Counted from the stretch's first letter, positions 24,001 through 43,725 are shown. The stretch is DNA of 64,000 nt from Serinus canaria (GCF_022539315.1 NC_066328.1:2526621-2590620), one strand, 5' to 3'. Numbers and translations are program-made. The notes: generated by a model from the letters alone, not told the origin.

Positions 24001-25784
24001 AAAAACGTGCCCCAGATGACATCCAACAATTTAGGACAACTCAGTAATGTGGGGAAAAGGCAAAAATCAGAGGGAAGCGGAGCATTTATGCAGGCCACAG
24101 AAGAAATAGAGAAGAAAGCAACACAACACTCCCCTTGTTTCTATCTGTCAGGAATTGCTGTCCCAAGAATAGCCTATTCAGAAACCAGGAAACTCAGAGA
24201 GCAGCAGGGAAGGGCTGAGTCATGGCCATTTGGAAAAAAAAGAAACAGCCCACAACAAACCAACCCAAAAGGGAAGGAGAAAAACCATGGGACAGCAGCT
24301 GTTCCGGGTCTTGGAGATATGAACAAGTCAATACAGAACATATTAGTCAATCTTTATTTTCAAAAGCTCTGCAAACAAATGGCACTGCCATTAAATTCAT
24401 CTGACCCTCCCTCTGCTTGTGGGAAGCAAATTGTTGTACCAGGAAAAGTTGCTGGTGCTTCCCAGCACCAGCCCCTGGCTGCCAGGACACAAATTGCTCC
24501 CAGTTTATGCCCTGGTTTTTGTTCCTCTGCAGCATTAGCATCCAAAAGATTTACAGGCTGGGCTTCCCTTTGGAAAAGCACATCCATCTCAGGGATGCCA
24601 TTAGCAGAGGGTGAGGAGCCATTTCCCTTCCCCACAGTGGAAGGAAGGTAAAACACACTTGGATGGGCTTCTCACAACTCTGTGAACAGATGAGCCAAAG
24701 CCAAGAGCTCCCATCTCACATCCAGCCTCAGCACAGCCTGTCTGGCCCCCAGCAAAACTCTTCCCACATGACAATCTTTGTTCTGTGACCTAAATCAAAT
24801 CAATTGCACAATAATTCTCCCCAGGACAGTAATCTTGTTCACTCACCCATCATCTGAGAGATTACACCTGCTCTCCAGCTGTGGGGCTCTGGGAGGAGTG
24901 ATTTCTAAGCCATGAGGGGATTATTTTTCATACAACTCCTTGATGATCCCTCACAAATCAGGGAAGGGAGAGTGTCTATCTGTTGTAACATGGCATCCCC
25001 AAAAGGGGTAATAATTAGCATTGACTCCATGCTGCTCAGAAGGCTGATCAATCACTTTATTTTACTATACTCATTAAGAAACCCATGGCCCTTAGAGACA
25101 CTCACAATACAAGTGGACCCAGTTGGTCCTTGAATCCAAACACCAGTAGCCAGTTAAGAAACCACCCTTTGGTATACAAATCTCCATAACACATTCCACA
25201 TGCTCACAACAACAGGTGCAGAAAGTGAGGATAAGAATTGTTTATCATTCTTCTTTTCTCTGATAATTCTCACAGCCTTCCCCAGGACAATGCCTGGAAA
25301 GGTTGTGCCTTGCTCTCTGTGGCCAGAGAGCTGCTGCCACATCTATATTTTTGCTCAAACAGCTGTGCTTGAAAATATATCTGGAAAACACCTTTTAATT
25401 CATTTTCTCTTGCCCTGTGAGGTACTGCCAGATTGAAGTCACAAAGGTAGGAAGTGGGAAGCCCCTCAGAGCTGCTGCCTGTGGGGAATAGGTCCCCAGA
25501 GGACAAAGCCTGCTGTTCCCAGCCTGTGGCAGATCACCTGTGCTCAGGTGTAACTGCTCAGCTCTTCCCAGCTCTGGGAATGGCTGGGAAAACCACAAGC
25601 CTTTCACATTTAAGCCCAACCTTGACACAAACTCCAGAATGACAGCTCAAGGAAACTGTCCCAAAGCAAACAGGCTCTCATGGTTCAAACTGTGAGTGAA
25701 ATTCATTTCTCTGCTAAATGCAAGGAGCAAAGAAAGATGAAACACAGCTACAGCATGGGCTGATGTGCATGAATCACAGTAAGG

Positions 25785-26469
25785 TGTGATGGAATTTAGG
25801 ATTGTAAGACAGAATGCAGGATGGAACAGTAAATGTGTAAGCTTAAAGCAGAATACTTCTTCCAAAACTGTTAACAGGGAGCCAGGCTGTTAGTGCAAGG
25901 TAGGGAAGATTTTCCTTTAAATGCAGAGACTGGGTATGAAAGAAGGTTGAGGAACATACACAGGAGAGACAGCTCAGGGCAGTGGGACCCCCATCTCAGC
26001 ACAAATGCTTAATCCTAAAGATGTCTCAGGTTTTAGCTTTGAAATTTTTCAGATTCTATACAGCTTTAGTGTGTACTTCTGAGCTTCATATAAGGGGATA
26101 GTAAGCTCTCTTCACAGAGTAGGGAGACAAAACAATTCTTTCTCCAGCTGGGGACCCAAGGACAAATGATCCAAACCTCAGGCCCAAGAGCACAAACAAT
26201 GTGGACTGAAGAGGGAAAAACAAGCAGGATGGGACTTCATAAGCTAAAGTTGTAACAGGACAATTAACTCCAATTTGCAAATGGAGCAGAACTTATAAAA
26301 GTGACAAACCCTGTGACCAGTTGTACATTTTGTGACTATTTTGGTTCATCTTGGGTGCAGCCCTGGCTGGGCTCTTGTGCTGCCCAAGGTGGCTCCATTG
26401 AGGCCTCTTAACAAATCCCTACTTTATTCTGTAACTCTGTCCAGCCTCTGCTCTAGGTCAGTTTTCACA
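25785..26469 (+). mobile_element. Solo LTR of an ERVL-type endogenous retrovirus
   Basis: The segment begins TGTGATGG and ends TTTTCACA, as LTRs of the TG..CA type do. It has a TATAAAA box at 26294-26300. Its 3' part (CCTACTTTATTCTGTAACTC, then a tract ending near CTCTAGGTCAG) resembles songbird ERVL LTR ends. There is no internal retroviral sequence, gag/pol frame or second LTR, so it is a recombined solo LTR. I could not find a clean target-site duplication, so the 5' boundary is uncertain. Confidence 0.55.
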
Positions 26470-29400
26470 AGCCATCACTAAAATCTATAGGAGAACTTGG
26501 TAATATTCCATTTTCTTATGTATAAAGGAGGGAAAGAATAGAACTATTACTAGTGCACAGTAATCTTACTAATCACAGTAAAAATGAAATATATTACTTA
26601 ATTTGCACAGAAAGCCCCAGGTCAGCTCTTCATTCTCTGATGATCTCAGGCTCCATCATGCCAAGTGGTACAAAGTCAAACATGCACTGCCAGCAGCTGC
26701 TCTGCACAGTTCCTAAGATGTTAATCACATTGCCACCTTTTGGGGTTATTTCTTTTATTTTCTTACCCTCAGTGCAGGCCTGCTAAGAGAGCCCAGATTA
26801 AAGACAGCTGCACTCAAGTGCATCACATGGAGATGTGCAGCATGCAGCACTTTGCTCCTGCCTCCATCCTCCACCCAGACCATGACCAGAACAGGGCTCC
26901 TCTCAAACAGCTGTTTCTCACCATCACAAACACAAATTTAAGACTGAAGCCACAAGGCAGTTCAGAATTAAGGGGCCCAAAGCAAAACTGTAACAGCAGC
27001 CAAGAGCCTCCCTGAGTGTTTCATGCCAGACATAAAATCTGAGCTCCCCTTGCCTCAGAGACTTTATTCTGGTGAGAGAATTGATTGTGGTTTCCTATGG
27101 CAGCTGCTCCAATTGCATTCCCTTTGATCAGAGGAGGAGACAGATCCTATGCAGAGCATGTAAAGATCTGACACGGCTCGTGAAAGTGGCACTGCTCCTC
27201 TCCAGCTTTGGGAACAGCAGGAAAACAGTAAGGGAACATCACATCCCAAGGCAGAAGTTGTTCATTGTGTGTTTTTTGAAGGAAAAAGTGTACACAGACC
27301 TCTGTGTTTGCACACTTGTGTGCTCAGGTGCCTTGCTCTGAAACCTTCAGGAGAGATTGACTCCAGGCTGGAGTCCTTTGCCTGCATAAGAGCTCCAAAA
27401 CCAGATCCTGGAAACAAAACCAACCAAAAACCTCCAGCATCTTGCAGAACCACTAAAGTTCCCACTACAAACCATTACTGTTCATCTACCAGGGAAAAGA
27501 GTAGTGCACAATTCAAGTCCTTTTGGGACATCACTGACTGCTGCTAAGAGCCACCAGGCATATCAGCATCTATTTGCTGATTCCTGACTCTCCTGCCCAC
27601 TCTGTGCTCAGCACCTCTGCACAGCCCACTCTGGGACAACACCTTCTGAGAAGCTGGCACACCTGTCTAGAAGCTCAGCTATATTCAGTCCTGCTGCCTT
27701 TGTCATTATTTTAATCTCCATATTATGCAAATGCTATTTATTGCCTCTCTGGCTCACCTGGCAGCCACCAGCCTTTCCTGGAAAGGTACAGGAAAACTGT
27801 CACATGGTACAGAGACCTGCTAATAGTGGCAGGAAGAACCAGGCCCACTGCAAACCCCACAAAATCCACTATTTAAAAAAATTTAGGTTCTTTCAATCCA
27901 GGATAGTCTCTCCTGATTAAAGCAATCATAAGAAATCACATAAAGGGCTGTACAATGTAGCACAAACAGACACAGAACTCTGAATTTGATACTTCTCTTT
28001 ACCCACAACCAGAAAACAAGCCTTGGATCAGAGCAGATACTAAGAAGTTTGTGTATTTTCTTCCAAAACCACTCATCCTCATACTGGATCCTTTAAACAC
28101 ATGCATTTATCTGCTAAATTCACATTTGAAAGGGAAAAGCTATATTCTTTTACATAATAAAATTACTTTCATCCCTTCTTTGGCTGTGTTAGTGAGTAAG
28201 ACTGGCAGTGGCAACAGCTCTGCAGGTGCCAACACCGTGACAAGGACCCAAACTCCCCCCAAAACATACAGATGTTGTGGACAGGCTTTAGTCTGGGCCC
28301 TGCCTGAACATCCCTCAGCTACAGGAGCACCTCAGCTGTGCTCCCAGGATGTGTTTGCCCTCTGCGCTCCATCCAGAAGGAAGGCAGTGCCCATTGTGGC
28401 TTCCCAGGCACAGAAAGAGCTGATTTGGAAGCGACCTTCACAAACATGCTCATAAACCAACACCAGGTGCTGAGGGAGACATTCTCCCTCCCTTGGTAAC
28501 TGCAGAGACAGAGCAGAGCAGGAACACAAGGAAGTGAGTTCCAGAACTGAATCTGAGGTACAAGACTTCTTGAGAAAACACAAGAAGCTCAGCACCATCT
28601 TCCATCTTATTAGGAAGGGTTCTGAAATCAGAGAAGCTCCCTCAGTGTGACCTGTCCCTGTCACACCTGTGGCAGGATGTTGTGGTACACAGGAGCACAC
28701 ACATCCCACCCCCAGCACCACCCTGAGCACACCCAGCCACCGCAGCTCCACCACCCCTGTAAGGGCAGCTGGGCAGGACTGACCACGTTTGCTCCACTTA
28801 GCATTGCTCAGGGACATCTGGGGACACTGCTCCATCCCCCTGCCCTTGTCACAGCCAGGAAGTCACCTCCTGCCTTCCTCCAAGCAGGAATTAGCTCCTC
28901 ATGTAACACCTGAGGAGAACAGAGCAGGTACATGGCTAAACACTTCCAGGGATTTCCTGGGGCACTGGATGTCACCACAACACTGACACAGAGAAGCATT
29001 TGCGAGAGGGAAATTTGCAGCCTGTGCTTCCACACGAGTTTGTGTAGATCCTGAACGTGACTGAATGACAGACTGTGGTTATACACCATGCTATGTCTGT
29101 GTAATATTCACTGTAGTTTTCCCTGCTGCCTACTCCGGTCACACTCTGAAATCAGCAGGGCCCCTGCTGAAATTAAAGCCCCATTTTAAGTACTTTGAGT
29201 GAAGAGAACAAACAGGAGGCTCTTGTGCATATTCCCAAAGAGTTTCTCAGAGAGTTCTACATACAGCCCAAACCCATGAGCATTATAATTTAAAACATTG
29301 CTACTTAAAATCATTGTGCCTGACCTCATCTCTACCACCTGATATTTTAGGCTCAGCGTAGACCTGACAACTGCCAGTCCCCTCCCCGGTTCTCACTGGT

Positions 29401-30002
29401 GCAAGGAGACCACCTCAGAGCAGCTTTTCCTCTGGCTAAGGGGCACAAACCTACATTTGCAGGGACCTGGAGAAGGTTAACCTTGAGATTGGCTTATGTG
29501 GAGGATCCAGAGGACACTGGCATGGCAGTGTCCATCCCAGCCTGCATGTTCCCACTCCTCTACACAGCCCTGGAGCTCTCCCCAGGATCCCAGCCTCATT
29601 CCTCTCTTTAGCAGCAACCACCACCCCCTGTGCTTTTCCTAAAGCAACCAAACACTGCCTTACAGCTGCTACCCTCTGCCTTTCCAGTCCCCTTGGGAGG
29701 GAGAACCCAGATCTCACCATTTTAATGGTTAAAAACCCCACAACTTCCCGCTAATGTTTATTCCTTGGTGTTTGCTGCTGTGCCACACTGTGCCTTAACT
29801 GAAGGAGCTCTCTTCATTTCACACTGCCAATATCATCCTCACCATCATCATTTCTCTTCCTGCTTGTCAAGACACCTCAGCTTCTTTCTACTCCTCTAAA
29901 ATGGGCTCATCATCCCCTGACCGCTGGGCGAGCTAGTCTCTCTCGAGCAGGGCTAACTGGAAACACACACACTCGTTCCTAGGCCTGTTTCCCTGCTCTC
30001 CC

Positions 30003-30074
30003 GGGATGTGCCTGGATCACACTTGCTCCTCTCTCAGCGGGATGTGTCTGGATCACATTTGTTCCTCTCCCAGC
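30003..30074. repeat. 36-bp tandem duplication
   Basis: Two adjacent copies of a 36-bp unit starting GGGATGTG(C/T)CTGGATCACA (30003-30038 and 30039-30074) differ at only a few positions. They sit on the shore of the CDIP1 CpG island. Confidence 0.8.
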
Positions 30075-30524
30075 TGTGCCCTCCCTGCAGCCCCCGCCGT
30101 CCTCCCCGCCAGCCCATGACCTCGGCCGGGCAGCAGCGCTCGCCTTACACCGGGAAGTCTTTTCCCAAGTACACGACCTCGCTTTCCACCCGATTAAATT
30201 TCATCCCAGCCCTCCCGTCCCAACCCTTCCCGGCAGTGCTGAGGGCACAGAGCTGGAACTCTGTAAGATTTTAGCAGTACCCTGCGACACTTGGTCAGCG
30301 ATGAAGGCCCGGCCGAGGCCAGGGCTGCCTCCCGCTGCTCCCCGGGCCCACGGCCCCATCCAGCCGGACCTCCCCGGCCCCGCAGCGAACGCTGCAGCCA
30401 CGGCCGAGCACCGAGCCCTTCCCTCGGCCTGGTTGCTCCTCACAGAGTTAACCAGGGCTTGATTTCCATCCCTTTCCTTCCCAAGAACGTAGTGCTGGTC
30501 TTCTCCTGCCTGCGTCCCCGTCTG

Positions 30525-30650
30525 CGCTCAGTGTCCCCCCAGTGCCGAGTGTCCTTCCGTGCTCGGTATACCCCCTCCCGTTCTCAGTGTCCCCTCATGC
30601 CTGGTGTCCCCCCCCGGGCTCGGTGTCACCCCCTGTTCTCAGGGTCTCCG
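30525..30650. repeat. Degenerate (AGTGTCCCC..)n short tandem repeat
   Basis: There are five to six imperfect units of about 20-25 bp. Each has GTGTCCCC or GTGTCACC followed by a G/T-CTC(A/G) step. It lies inside the CpG island. Confidence 0.5.
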
Positions 30651-30804
30651 TCCGGTGTGACCAGACGGCCCCGCTGCTGGGCGGCCACCGCGGCCTGTCC
30701 GGGGCTGAGGGGGCCCGGGCCGCCTTCCCGCCGCAGCCCCCGGCCCCGCAGCCCCCCGGGTCCTGCCGGTCCCGCACCGACCCCCACCGCCCACAGGCAC
30801 CTAC

Positions 30805-30900
30805 CGGCTCCCAGCGGCGGCTCCGGCACCTGGCGGCGTCGGGCGGGGCGGGCCGGACTGGGCGGGCGGTGCCGCGGCGGGGCGGGCCTGGGCCGCGCTG
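30805..30900 (-). other. CDIP1: Inferred CDIP1 non-coding first exon
   Basis: On the minus strand a GC-rich leader ends GGGAGCCG before a GTAGGTG donor (30804-30798). The acceptor 13 bp upstream of the CDIP1 ATG requires a non-coding leader, and this is the best donor in a CpG island of the right orientation. The 5' limit near 30900 is a guess. A weaker alternative donor lies at about 30831. Confidence 0.4.
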
Positions 30901-30987
30901 GGCCAGCCGGGGGCCGGGCTGGGCCTGCTGCCGCTGCACTGGGCAGCCCCGCGGAGCCGCGGAGTCCGGGAATCACAGCGGGGTTTG

Positions 30988-31330
30988 TGCCGGAAGGGAT
31001 CGTAAAAATCATCTCGTTCCATCCCCTGCCATGGGCAGGGACATCTGCCACCAGACCAGGCTGCTCCAAGCCCTCTCCAGCCTGGCCTTGGGCACTGCCA
31101 GGGATCCAGGGGCAGCCACAGCTCCTCTGGGCACCCTGTGCCAGGCACTCAGCCCCCTCTCAGGGAAGATTTCTTCTGTATATCTCACTTTAATTTCCCC
31201 TCTTGCAGTTTGAAGCCATTCCCCCTTGTTCTGTCATTCCATGCCCTTGTCCCCAGTCCCTCTCCAGCTCTTTTGGAGCCCCTTTAGGTCCTGGAAGGGG
31301 CTCTGAGGTCTCCCTGGAGCCGTCTCTTCC
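30988..31330 (-). mobile_element. CR1 non-LTR retrotransposon 3' fragment
   Basis: This is a minus-strand CR1 tail containing GGATCCAGGGGCAGCCACAG, GGGCACCCTGTGCCAGG and CATTCCCCCTTGTTCTGTCA. It extends into the GGAGCCCCTTTAGG / TCTCCCTGGAGCC part further from the 3' end. It abuts the CDIP1 CpG island. Confidence 0.88.
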
Positions 31331-32324
31331 CTGTCCTGCGCATGGTGCCTTCCCTACCAGGTGTCCCAGCTGATGCCCCACATGATGCCCTGCTCTGGCC
31401 CATGTCCTGCCCCACACAGTGACATGCCCATGCCATGGATTCTGGTAGCCCCAGGACCAGGGAGCCTGTGGAACCACAAAGGCACCTTTCTGGCTCCAGT
31501 GGTCTTAGCTGCACTGCAGGGACTATTTAAAAGAGCAGTATTCTAACACAGCCACAGGTTTTCAATCACTTCTCACCTGCCCCTAGGGCTCCAGAGATAC
31601 TTGCTCTGAGATTTAGGTGTGCTGAGTCCCATCCTGCCCTGGCAGTTCTGCCTGGGGGCACTCTGGGCTGGAGCACACAGCTCCCACTCCCCAGGCAGGA
31701 ACAGCTGTATGCCTTGCAGGTTCCTCTTCTCTCCTCCCTGTGTCACAGTGAGTGGCCAAGCTGCAGGGGACAGCAGGACAGACAGGCTGTCCCCATGTCA
31801 AGGCACAATCTAGTGGGAAGTCATTGCCACAGCCCCAAGTTAAAGTTTAGACTCTGAGTGGAAGATGCTGTATGTAAGATCAGAAATATCTGCCTTGCTC
31901 ACACCTTGCAGCACAAGAATGTGTTGTGGTGGCTTTGTGCCCTCCTGTCTACTCCACAGGCAGCATGGGGCTGGCCCACAGCAATTTTAGCATTTGATCC
32001 CTTGTGAGACCTGGCAGCCCCAGGCCAGTCCCACCTCACATGTTGTGATCTTGACTTTGAGCAAAGAGTCACCACAGAGCAAAGGCAGCAGCATTTTGCC
32101 AGCATGATGAAGCTGAAACTGGGACATTTCTTTCACTTCAGTTTGCCGGAACTCCATGGGTACCACTATGGGCTGGCTGGGTGTGGCTGGTGCTGGGGTG
32201 TGGCTGGTCCCCAGAGAAACATTTCCAAGCCTTGGTCTTCTCCACACACTTCTTAGCTTCCCATCTTTCCATGTCCCCATGCCTGTGGGGACCTGGTACC
32301 AGCAGTCAAACCCATATTCCTCAG
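31331..32324. other. Unassigned stretch between CR1 and the first C16orf96-like exon
   Basis: I looked here for upstream exons of the C16orf96-like gene, in particular the conserved N-terminal motif around GVVNF..LH..LH, and did not find one. No repeat or other gene is visible. Confidence 0.4.
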
Positions 32325-33809
32325 GTCACAGACATGCTGCAGATGATCACCACCCTCTGCTCCCTGAAAACCACTGCTGAGGGCTCCCAGCTGCAAAAAG
32401 TTTCCAGGAGGTGCATGCAGCAGAGCTGGGCCAGTTACTGGAGAGCTCTTTGCAGAGAGGTTGGGCTCCCCAGAGACCTGCATGGATGGCACAGGTGCAT
32501 GGGGTGACTGGGATGGCAATCTTACACAAATCCTTATGGAAAATGCACTGAAGCCTCCTAAAGGCTGCTCTGGCTGCAGTGACCTGCTTGGGTCCATGTC
32601 ACCCTCACAGCCACTGGAGCAGCCACCCACCCCTGCTATCCCAGTGTCCTGGCCACCTCCACTGCTCTTGTCCCTCCTGCAGTGCTGGATTTTACCCTCT
32701 AAAATTTTGATATCCTGGGAGACCCACAGGGCTTTTGATGGGATGAAACTGGGGGTAGTGTCAAGGTTTGGAGTCTCCTGCCCCATCCCAGGGGCTGACC
32801 AGGCTCTCCCCTCCTGCAGCAGGGTGGAAGGGCTGATTTCTCTCCTGGTCACAGTGGAGCTGTTTCAGGAGCTGAACCAGAGCTCTCTGTGAGGTGCTCA
32901 CTGCTGAGGTGCTGCAGGCTCTCAGGTGCCAGACTCCTTTGCTGGCAATGCCCCTGGGCTCCAGCATAGCTGGGGCTCTTCTCTCTCCCCAGAACCTCAG
33001 GGGCTGTTTGGTTTCAGAAGCTCTGGCTGGGAGCTCAGTCCTGAGGCCTTGCAGTGCTGGCTCACATGGCCCCACACAGGCTGGGTGACTGCTGGAGCAG
33101 CACGAGGCCATAGGGACCTGTCAGCCATGAGAGCTCTGTGGGCACTGACAGCTCTGTCATGCCAGGCCACTGTGCCAGGTTGTTCTACCAGACCTTTGCC
33201 AGGTGAATGGCAGGGCCACACTCAGCCCATCTGAGTCCCCAGGCCACTGGCAGTGCCCTTGTCCCTCTGCCTCATGCACTGACATGGCTGGGGGGATGTG
33301 GTCACTGTCCTCTGTGGCATGCCAGTGCTGGCCATGCCCAGGGCCTGGCAGCAGTGCCAAGGGGTCTTCACTCTAAGCCCACCCAGGTTTGGCATGTTGC
33401 TTTGCTGGGGGCCTGCAGGAGCTGGCACTGCCCAGAGCAAAGCTTTGGTGTCTGTTTTCAGCCAGCTCAGAGACCTGGAGGACATGGCTGCCTCTCTGGA
33501 GAAGGTGCTGGGTGAGAATAAAGCAGCTGCAGGATGTAGAAGGTGCCCAATTGCCCATGGTCTTGGGAGGTTTGAGCTTTCAACAAGCTCAAAGGGCTGA
33601 GAGCAGCAATCCCACATCCAACTTGCCAGGAACACATTGGAGCATCTCTCAGGATGTTCTCACCAGCCACTCTCTGGGGCTACTATAAACACATCTCCCT
33701 GCCCTGCCTAGTTCTGCAGCCACCCAGGTTCACCCAGGGGCTGGGCCAGCTGCAGGAGCAGTGCATGAGGCTGCAGGAAGCTGCAGAGCAGCTGTGGGGT
33801 GACACCAAG
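32325..33809 (+). CDS. C16orf96-like coiled-coil protein, three internal exons (partial or degenerate)
   Basis: Three candidate exons are 32325-32410, 33462-33511 and 33712-33809. Each is bounded by AG and GT, and each ends in a phase that the next one completes (2, then 1, then 0), giving 78 codons with no stop. The peptides are heptad-like: VTDMLQMITTLCSLK, then QLRDLEDMAASLEKVLG, then LGQLQEQCMRLQEAAEQLW. In human, C16orf96 (a coiled-coil DUF4795-type protein, related to QRICH2) lies between CDIP1 and UBALD1 on the same relative strand, which is the main reason for the assignment. I could not find the conserved N-terminal region or the C-terminal DUF4795 core, so the gene may be decayed or the other exons may be too diverged to see. 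Confidence 0.4.
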
Positions 33810-35089
33810 GTGAGGACAGTCTCTGGGCACAGCTCAAGCGCCACTTGTGCCACGGCTGGTGCCTGAACCAGGCTGGGCACAGGAGTGCCCAGACTTGGCA
33901 GATCCCCACTCAGAAGCAGCTCAGTGTGCCAGGATTTTGTCGCCATGCCATGCTGGTGACAAACAGTGGTGGGTGGCCCTGAGGAGGATGAGAGGAGGTC
34001 AGGGGATGGTGGGATGATGAAGCGCCCAGATATGAACAAGGTGCTGATGGAGCAGGGCTTGGGTGTTGTGAACAAGCACTGGGGTGGTGACAGGGCAGGG
34101 CTCTGCAGGAGATAGCTGCCCCCCTGTACTGTTTCTGCTTCTCCCCCTTCAGCAATGAAGATCCCCCCGGCTCTGCTCCTGGCACACCACAGGGATGTGC
34201 TGCATCCCCCAGGACTCACGCAGGTGCCTGTCCTGAGTGTCCCCTGCCACATGGGCAGTGCTGCTGCTGAGCACTCCCTGGGGAGCTACTGAGGTTGTTG
34301 TGCCCCACCAAGGCTGTTTGTCCTTGTGCATTGCAGGTGCAGGTGACAAAGCCAGGCTCCTGGGGGACGGGTGCCAAGCTCACAGGTGTCCAGGCTGGCC
34401 ACAGGGCTGTGAAATGGCATGGGGGGCTGGGGAGGGGTACATGCACCAAGGCTGTGCTGCCTGGCCTTGGGGGACTGGTGGAGTTGGGGTCACACTGCCC
34501 TGGCACCCACTCATTGCACTGGGGTAACACCACAGGCCAGAGATGCTCCCTCCTCTGCTGCCTCCTCTGAGCTCCTGGGGACACACAGGACAGCCAGAGT
34601 GTGACACTTTTGGGTTGTGCCATGTCCCCATCAGCTCTCTGACCAGTGAGATCACCAAGTCTGTGGTCTGGCATGATTTTCCAATCCTGTGGCTCCTGGT
34701 GGCCCTGGGATGGTCACAGGCACGTTCCCCTCCTCCCTACCCAAGTCTCCCTGTGGCTTCACCTGTGTTTCTCAGGCAGTTGTCTCTCTTCAAGGCTGGG
34801 GACAGATCCCTTCCCTGTGCACTCTGGGTGGCTCTGTGCTGCACCCCACCCCACCTCACAGACTCTCCCCATTCCCAGCAAGAGTGGATGTGGCCTGGAT
34901 GTGCCCACCACAGCTAGGACAGAAGGTGCACAGCCCCGGCTTGGCCCATTTCATCTCACTGGGGCAGGACTGAGGGTGGCAGCTCCAGCAGAACTCCATG
35001 CAAGGAAGCTCACAAGGGCCAGCCCCAGCTCCAGGCCCTGCCCAGGCTGTCCAAGAGGCACCCCCAGTGAAACCATCCCTCCTACATTG
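33810..35089. other. Unassigned stretch, possible further exons of the C16orf96-like gene
   Basis: Acceptor-like sites occur at about 34336 (TTGTGCATTGCAG) and 34636. However, the reading after them is not coiled coil and shows no similarity that I recognise. No repeat is seen. Confidence 0.3.
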
Positions 35090-35095
35090 TTTATT
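35090..35095 (-). promoter_or_regulatory. UBALD1 polyadenylation signal (AATAAA on minus strand)
   Basis: TTTATT on the plus strand lies about 1.24 kb downstream of the UBALD1 stop on the minus strand. It is the first canonical signal found after the stop. Confidence 0.55.
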
Positions 35096-36332
35096 TTAGC
35101 AACACAAACAAGAGAATGAAATTAATTATTGACTGGGGAGCGCAGGGGCACAGCCTTGCTGGGAAAGGGTCTGGCAAGGACAGCAACCTCCAAGGGACGT
35201 GGGGAAGAGGGGATAGGAGCCAGGTCACAGCAAAACACCCAGGATATGCGGATGTCACAAGGGATCCTGAGGACTCAGCCCTGCCTGCTGGGGTCTCATA
35301 CCACAGCTGATGTGGCAGACCTGGGCTTCTGGGGCTGAGCCCTGGATGCACCTGGCCAAAAGCAGCTGGCAGTCACTGCATGGCTGGAACAGGGTGTTTG
35401 GAGCAGCTGGAGATGCAGCCAGCCCTCCTAGGATGAACTGAGCCACTGGGAGAGGGGATCCTGAAACACTCCAGGCTCAGGGCAGCAGTCCTGCCACCGC
35501 TGGTAACGAAGCAAAGACACGGGGTTCAAAGCAGAAGAGCGTGTATTGCAAGCGGCTGCGGCGCATCCGGAGAGACTTCCAGCCGCCGGGAGAAAAGAAC
35601 AGAGGGGTTAAAAACGATCCCAGTCTCTAGGGTTACACTGTGTCATGCAAAACAGCCCTGGGGCAAACCCCATCCTGGGAGGTTGGAGGGGAGGGTGTGC
35701 TGGCCCAGCTGGACCACCAGTGCTCACCCCCTGCTCCCCATCTGGGGCTGGGTGAGGGGCCAGACACCTCCCCGACGGCCGGTGTCCCCCAGGCCTGCTC
35801 ACCAGTGAGGACAGTGTGTGGGGTGGGAGGCTGTGGTGGTGCAGGAACAGCCCTTGCTCTCTCCACCCCTTACAAAAACAAGCCTCACGGGGTGTCTGCC
35901 CCCCACCCAGTTGATCGGGGCCAAGGGATGGGGGAAAACACTCAGGCACAACCCACTCTGCCTGGTGGGGTGGCCCGGGGGACTCTGAGGAAGGGACCTC
36001 CTCCATAAATGTCACTGGCATGCAAACTCCGGTGTCCCAGGAGAGGAGGGGGTGCTCCCTCCCCAAGAGTCTGGCAGCATCAGGGTCCCAGGCAGAGGCC
36101 AGCACCGGTCCCACGCAGCCTCCTGCTGTCTCTGGGGTGCTCCATTCAGCTCGAGAACAAGTAAAAACTACTTCAAACCAAACCCATGCAAGGCAGCTAT
36201 TTGCTCATGTGTCTCGGCGGCTGCCAGACGCCCTGGCAGTGGAGTTCCTCTCCTCTTTGGGGAGGGGGGGAGAAAAAATATATATATATTTATATGCAGG
36301 GGTCCCCACCGCGGCCGCTCTCCTCCGCAGCC
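35096..36332 (-). other. UBALD1: UBALD1 3' UTR
   Basis: This is untranslated sequence downstream of the UBALD1 stop. It includes a short A-rich and (TA)n tract at about 36276-36297. Chance open frames occur on both strands. Confidence 0.5.
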
Positions 36333-43670
<7,338 letters not shown>

Positions 43671-43705
43671 TCACCACGCCGTCCCGTCGCCCTGCCCCCG
43701 CTTGG

Positions 43706-43725
43706 ACCACAACTCCCAGCAGCCC
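43706..43725 (+). promoter_or_regulatory. Second ZNF143/THAP11-type element
   Basis: ACCACAACTCCCAGCAGCCC on the plus strand matches the ZNF143 consensus apart from one base of the ACTACA part. It is oriented opposite to the element at 43649, about 40 bp away. Confidence 0.65.

Larger units (their letters stand above)
13125..30804 (-). other. Long 5' intron of CDIP1 (inferred)
   Basis: This 17.7-kb stretch has no exon that I can support on either strand. It holds a CR1 fragment (16327-16612), a minisatellite (17900-18085) and a solo LTR (about 25785-26469). The remainder is AT-richer unique sequence with only short chance frames. Its extent depends on the donor at 30804-30801 being the correct first-exon donor. 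Confidence 0.5.
30090..31000. promoter_or_regulatory. CpG island, likely CDIP1 promoter
   Basis: This is a dense CpG region with GC boxes (GGGCGGGGCGGG type near 30840-30890). It lies upstream of CDIP1 on the minus strand and contains the inferred first-exon donor. It could also serve the divergent C16orf96-like gene on the plus strand. Confidence 0.6.
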
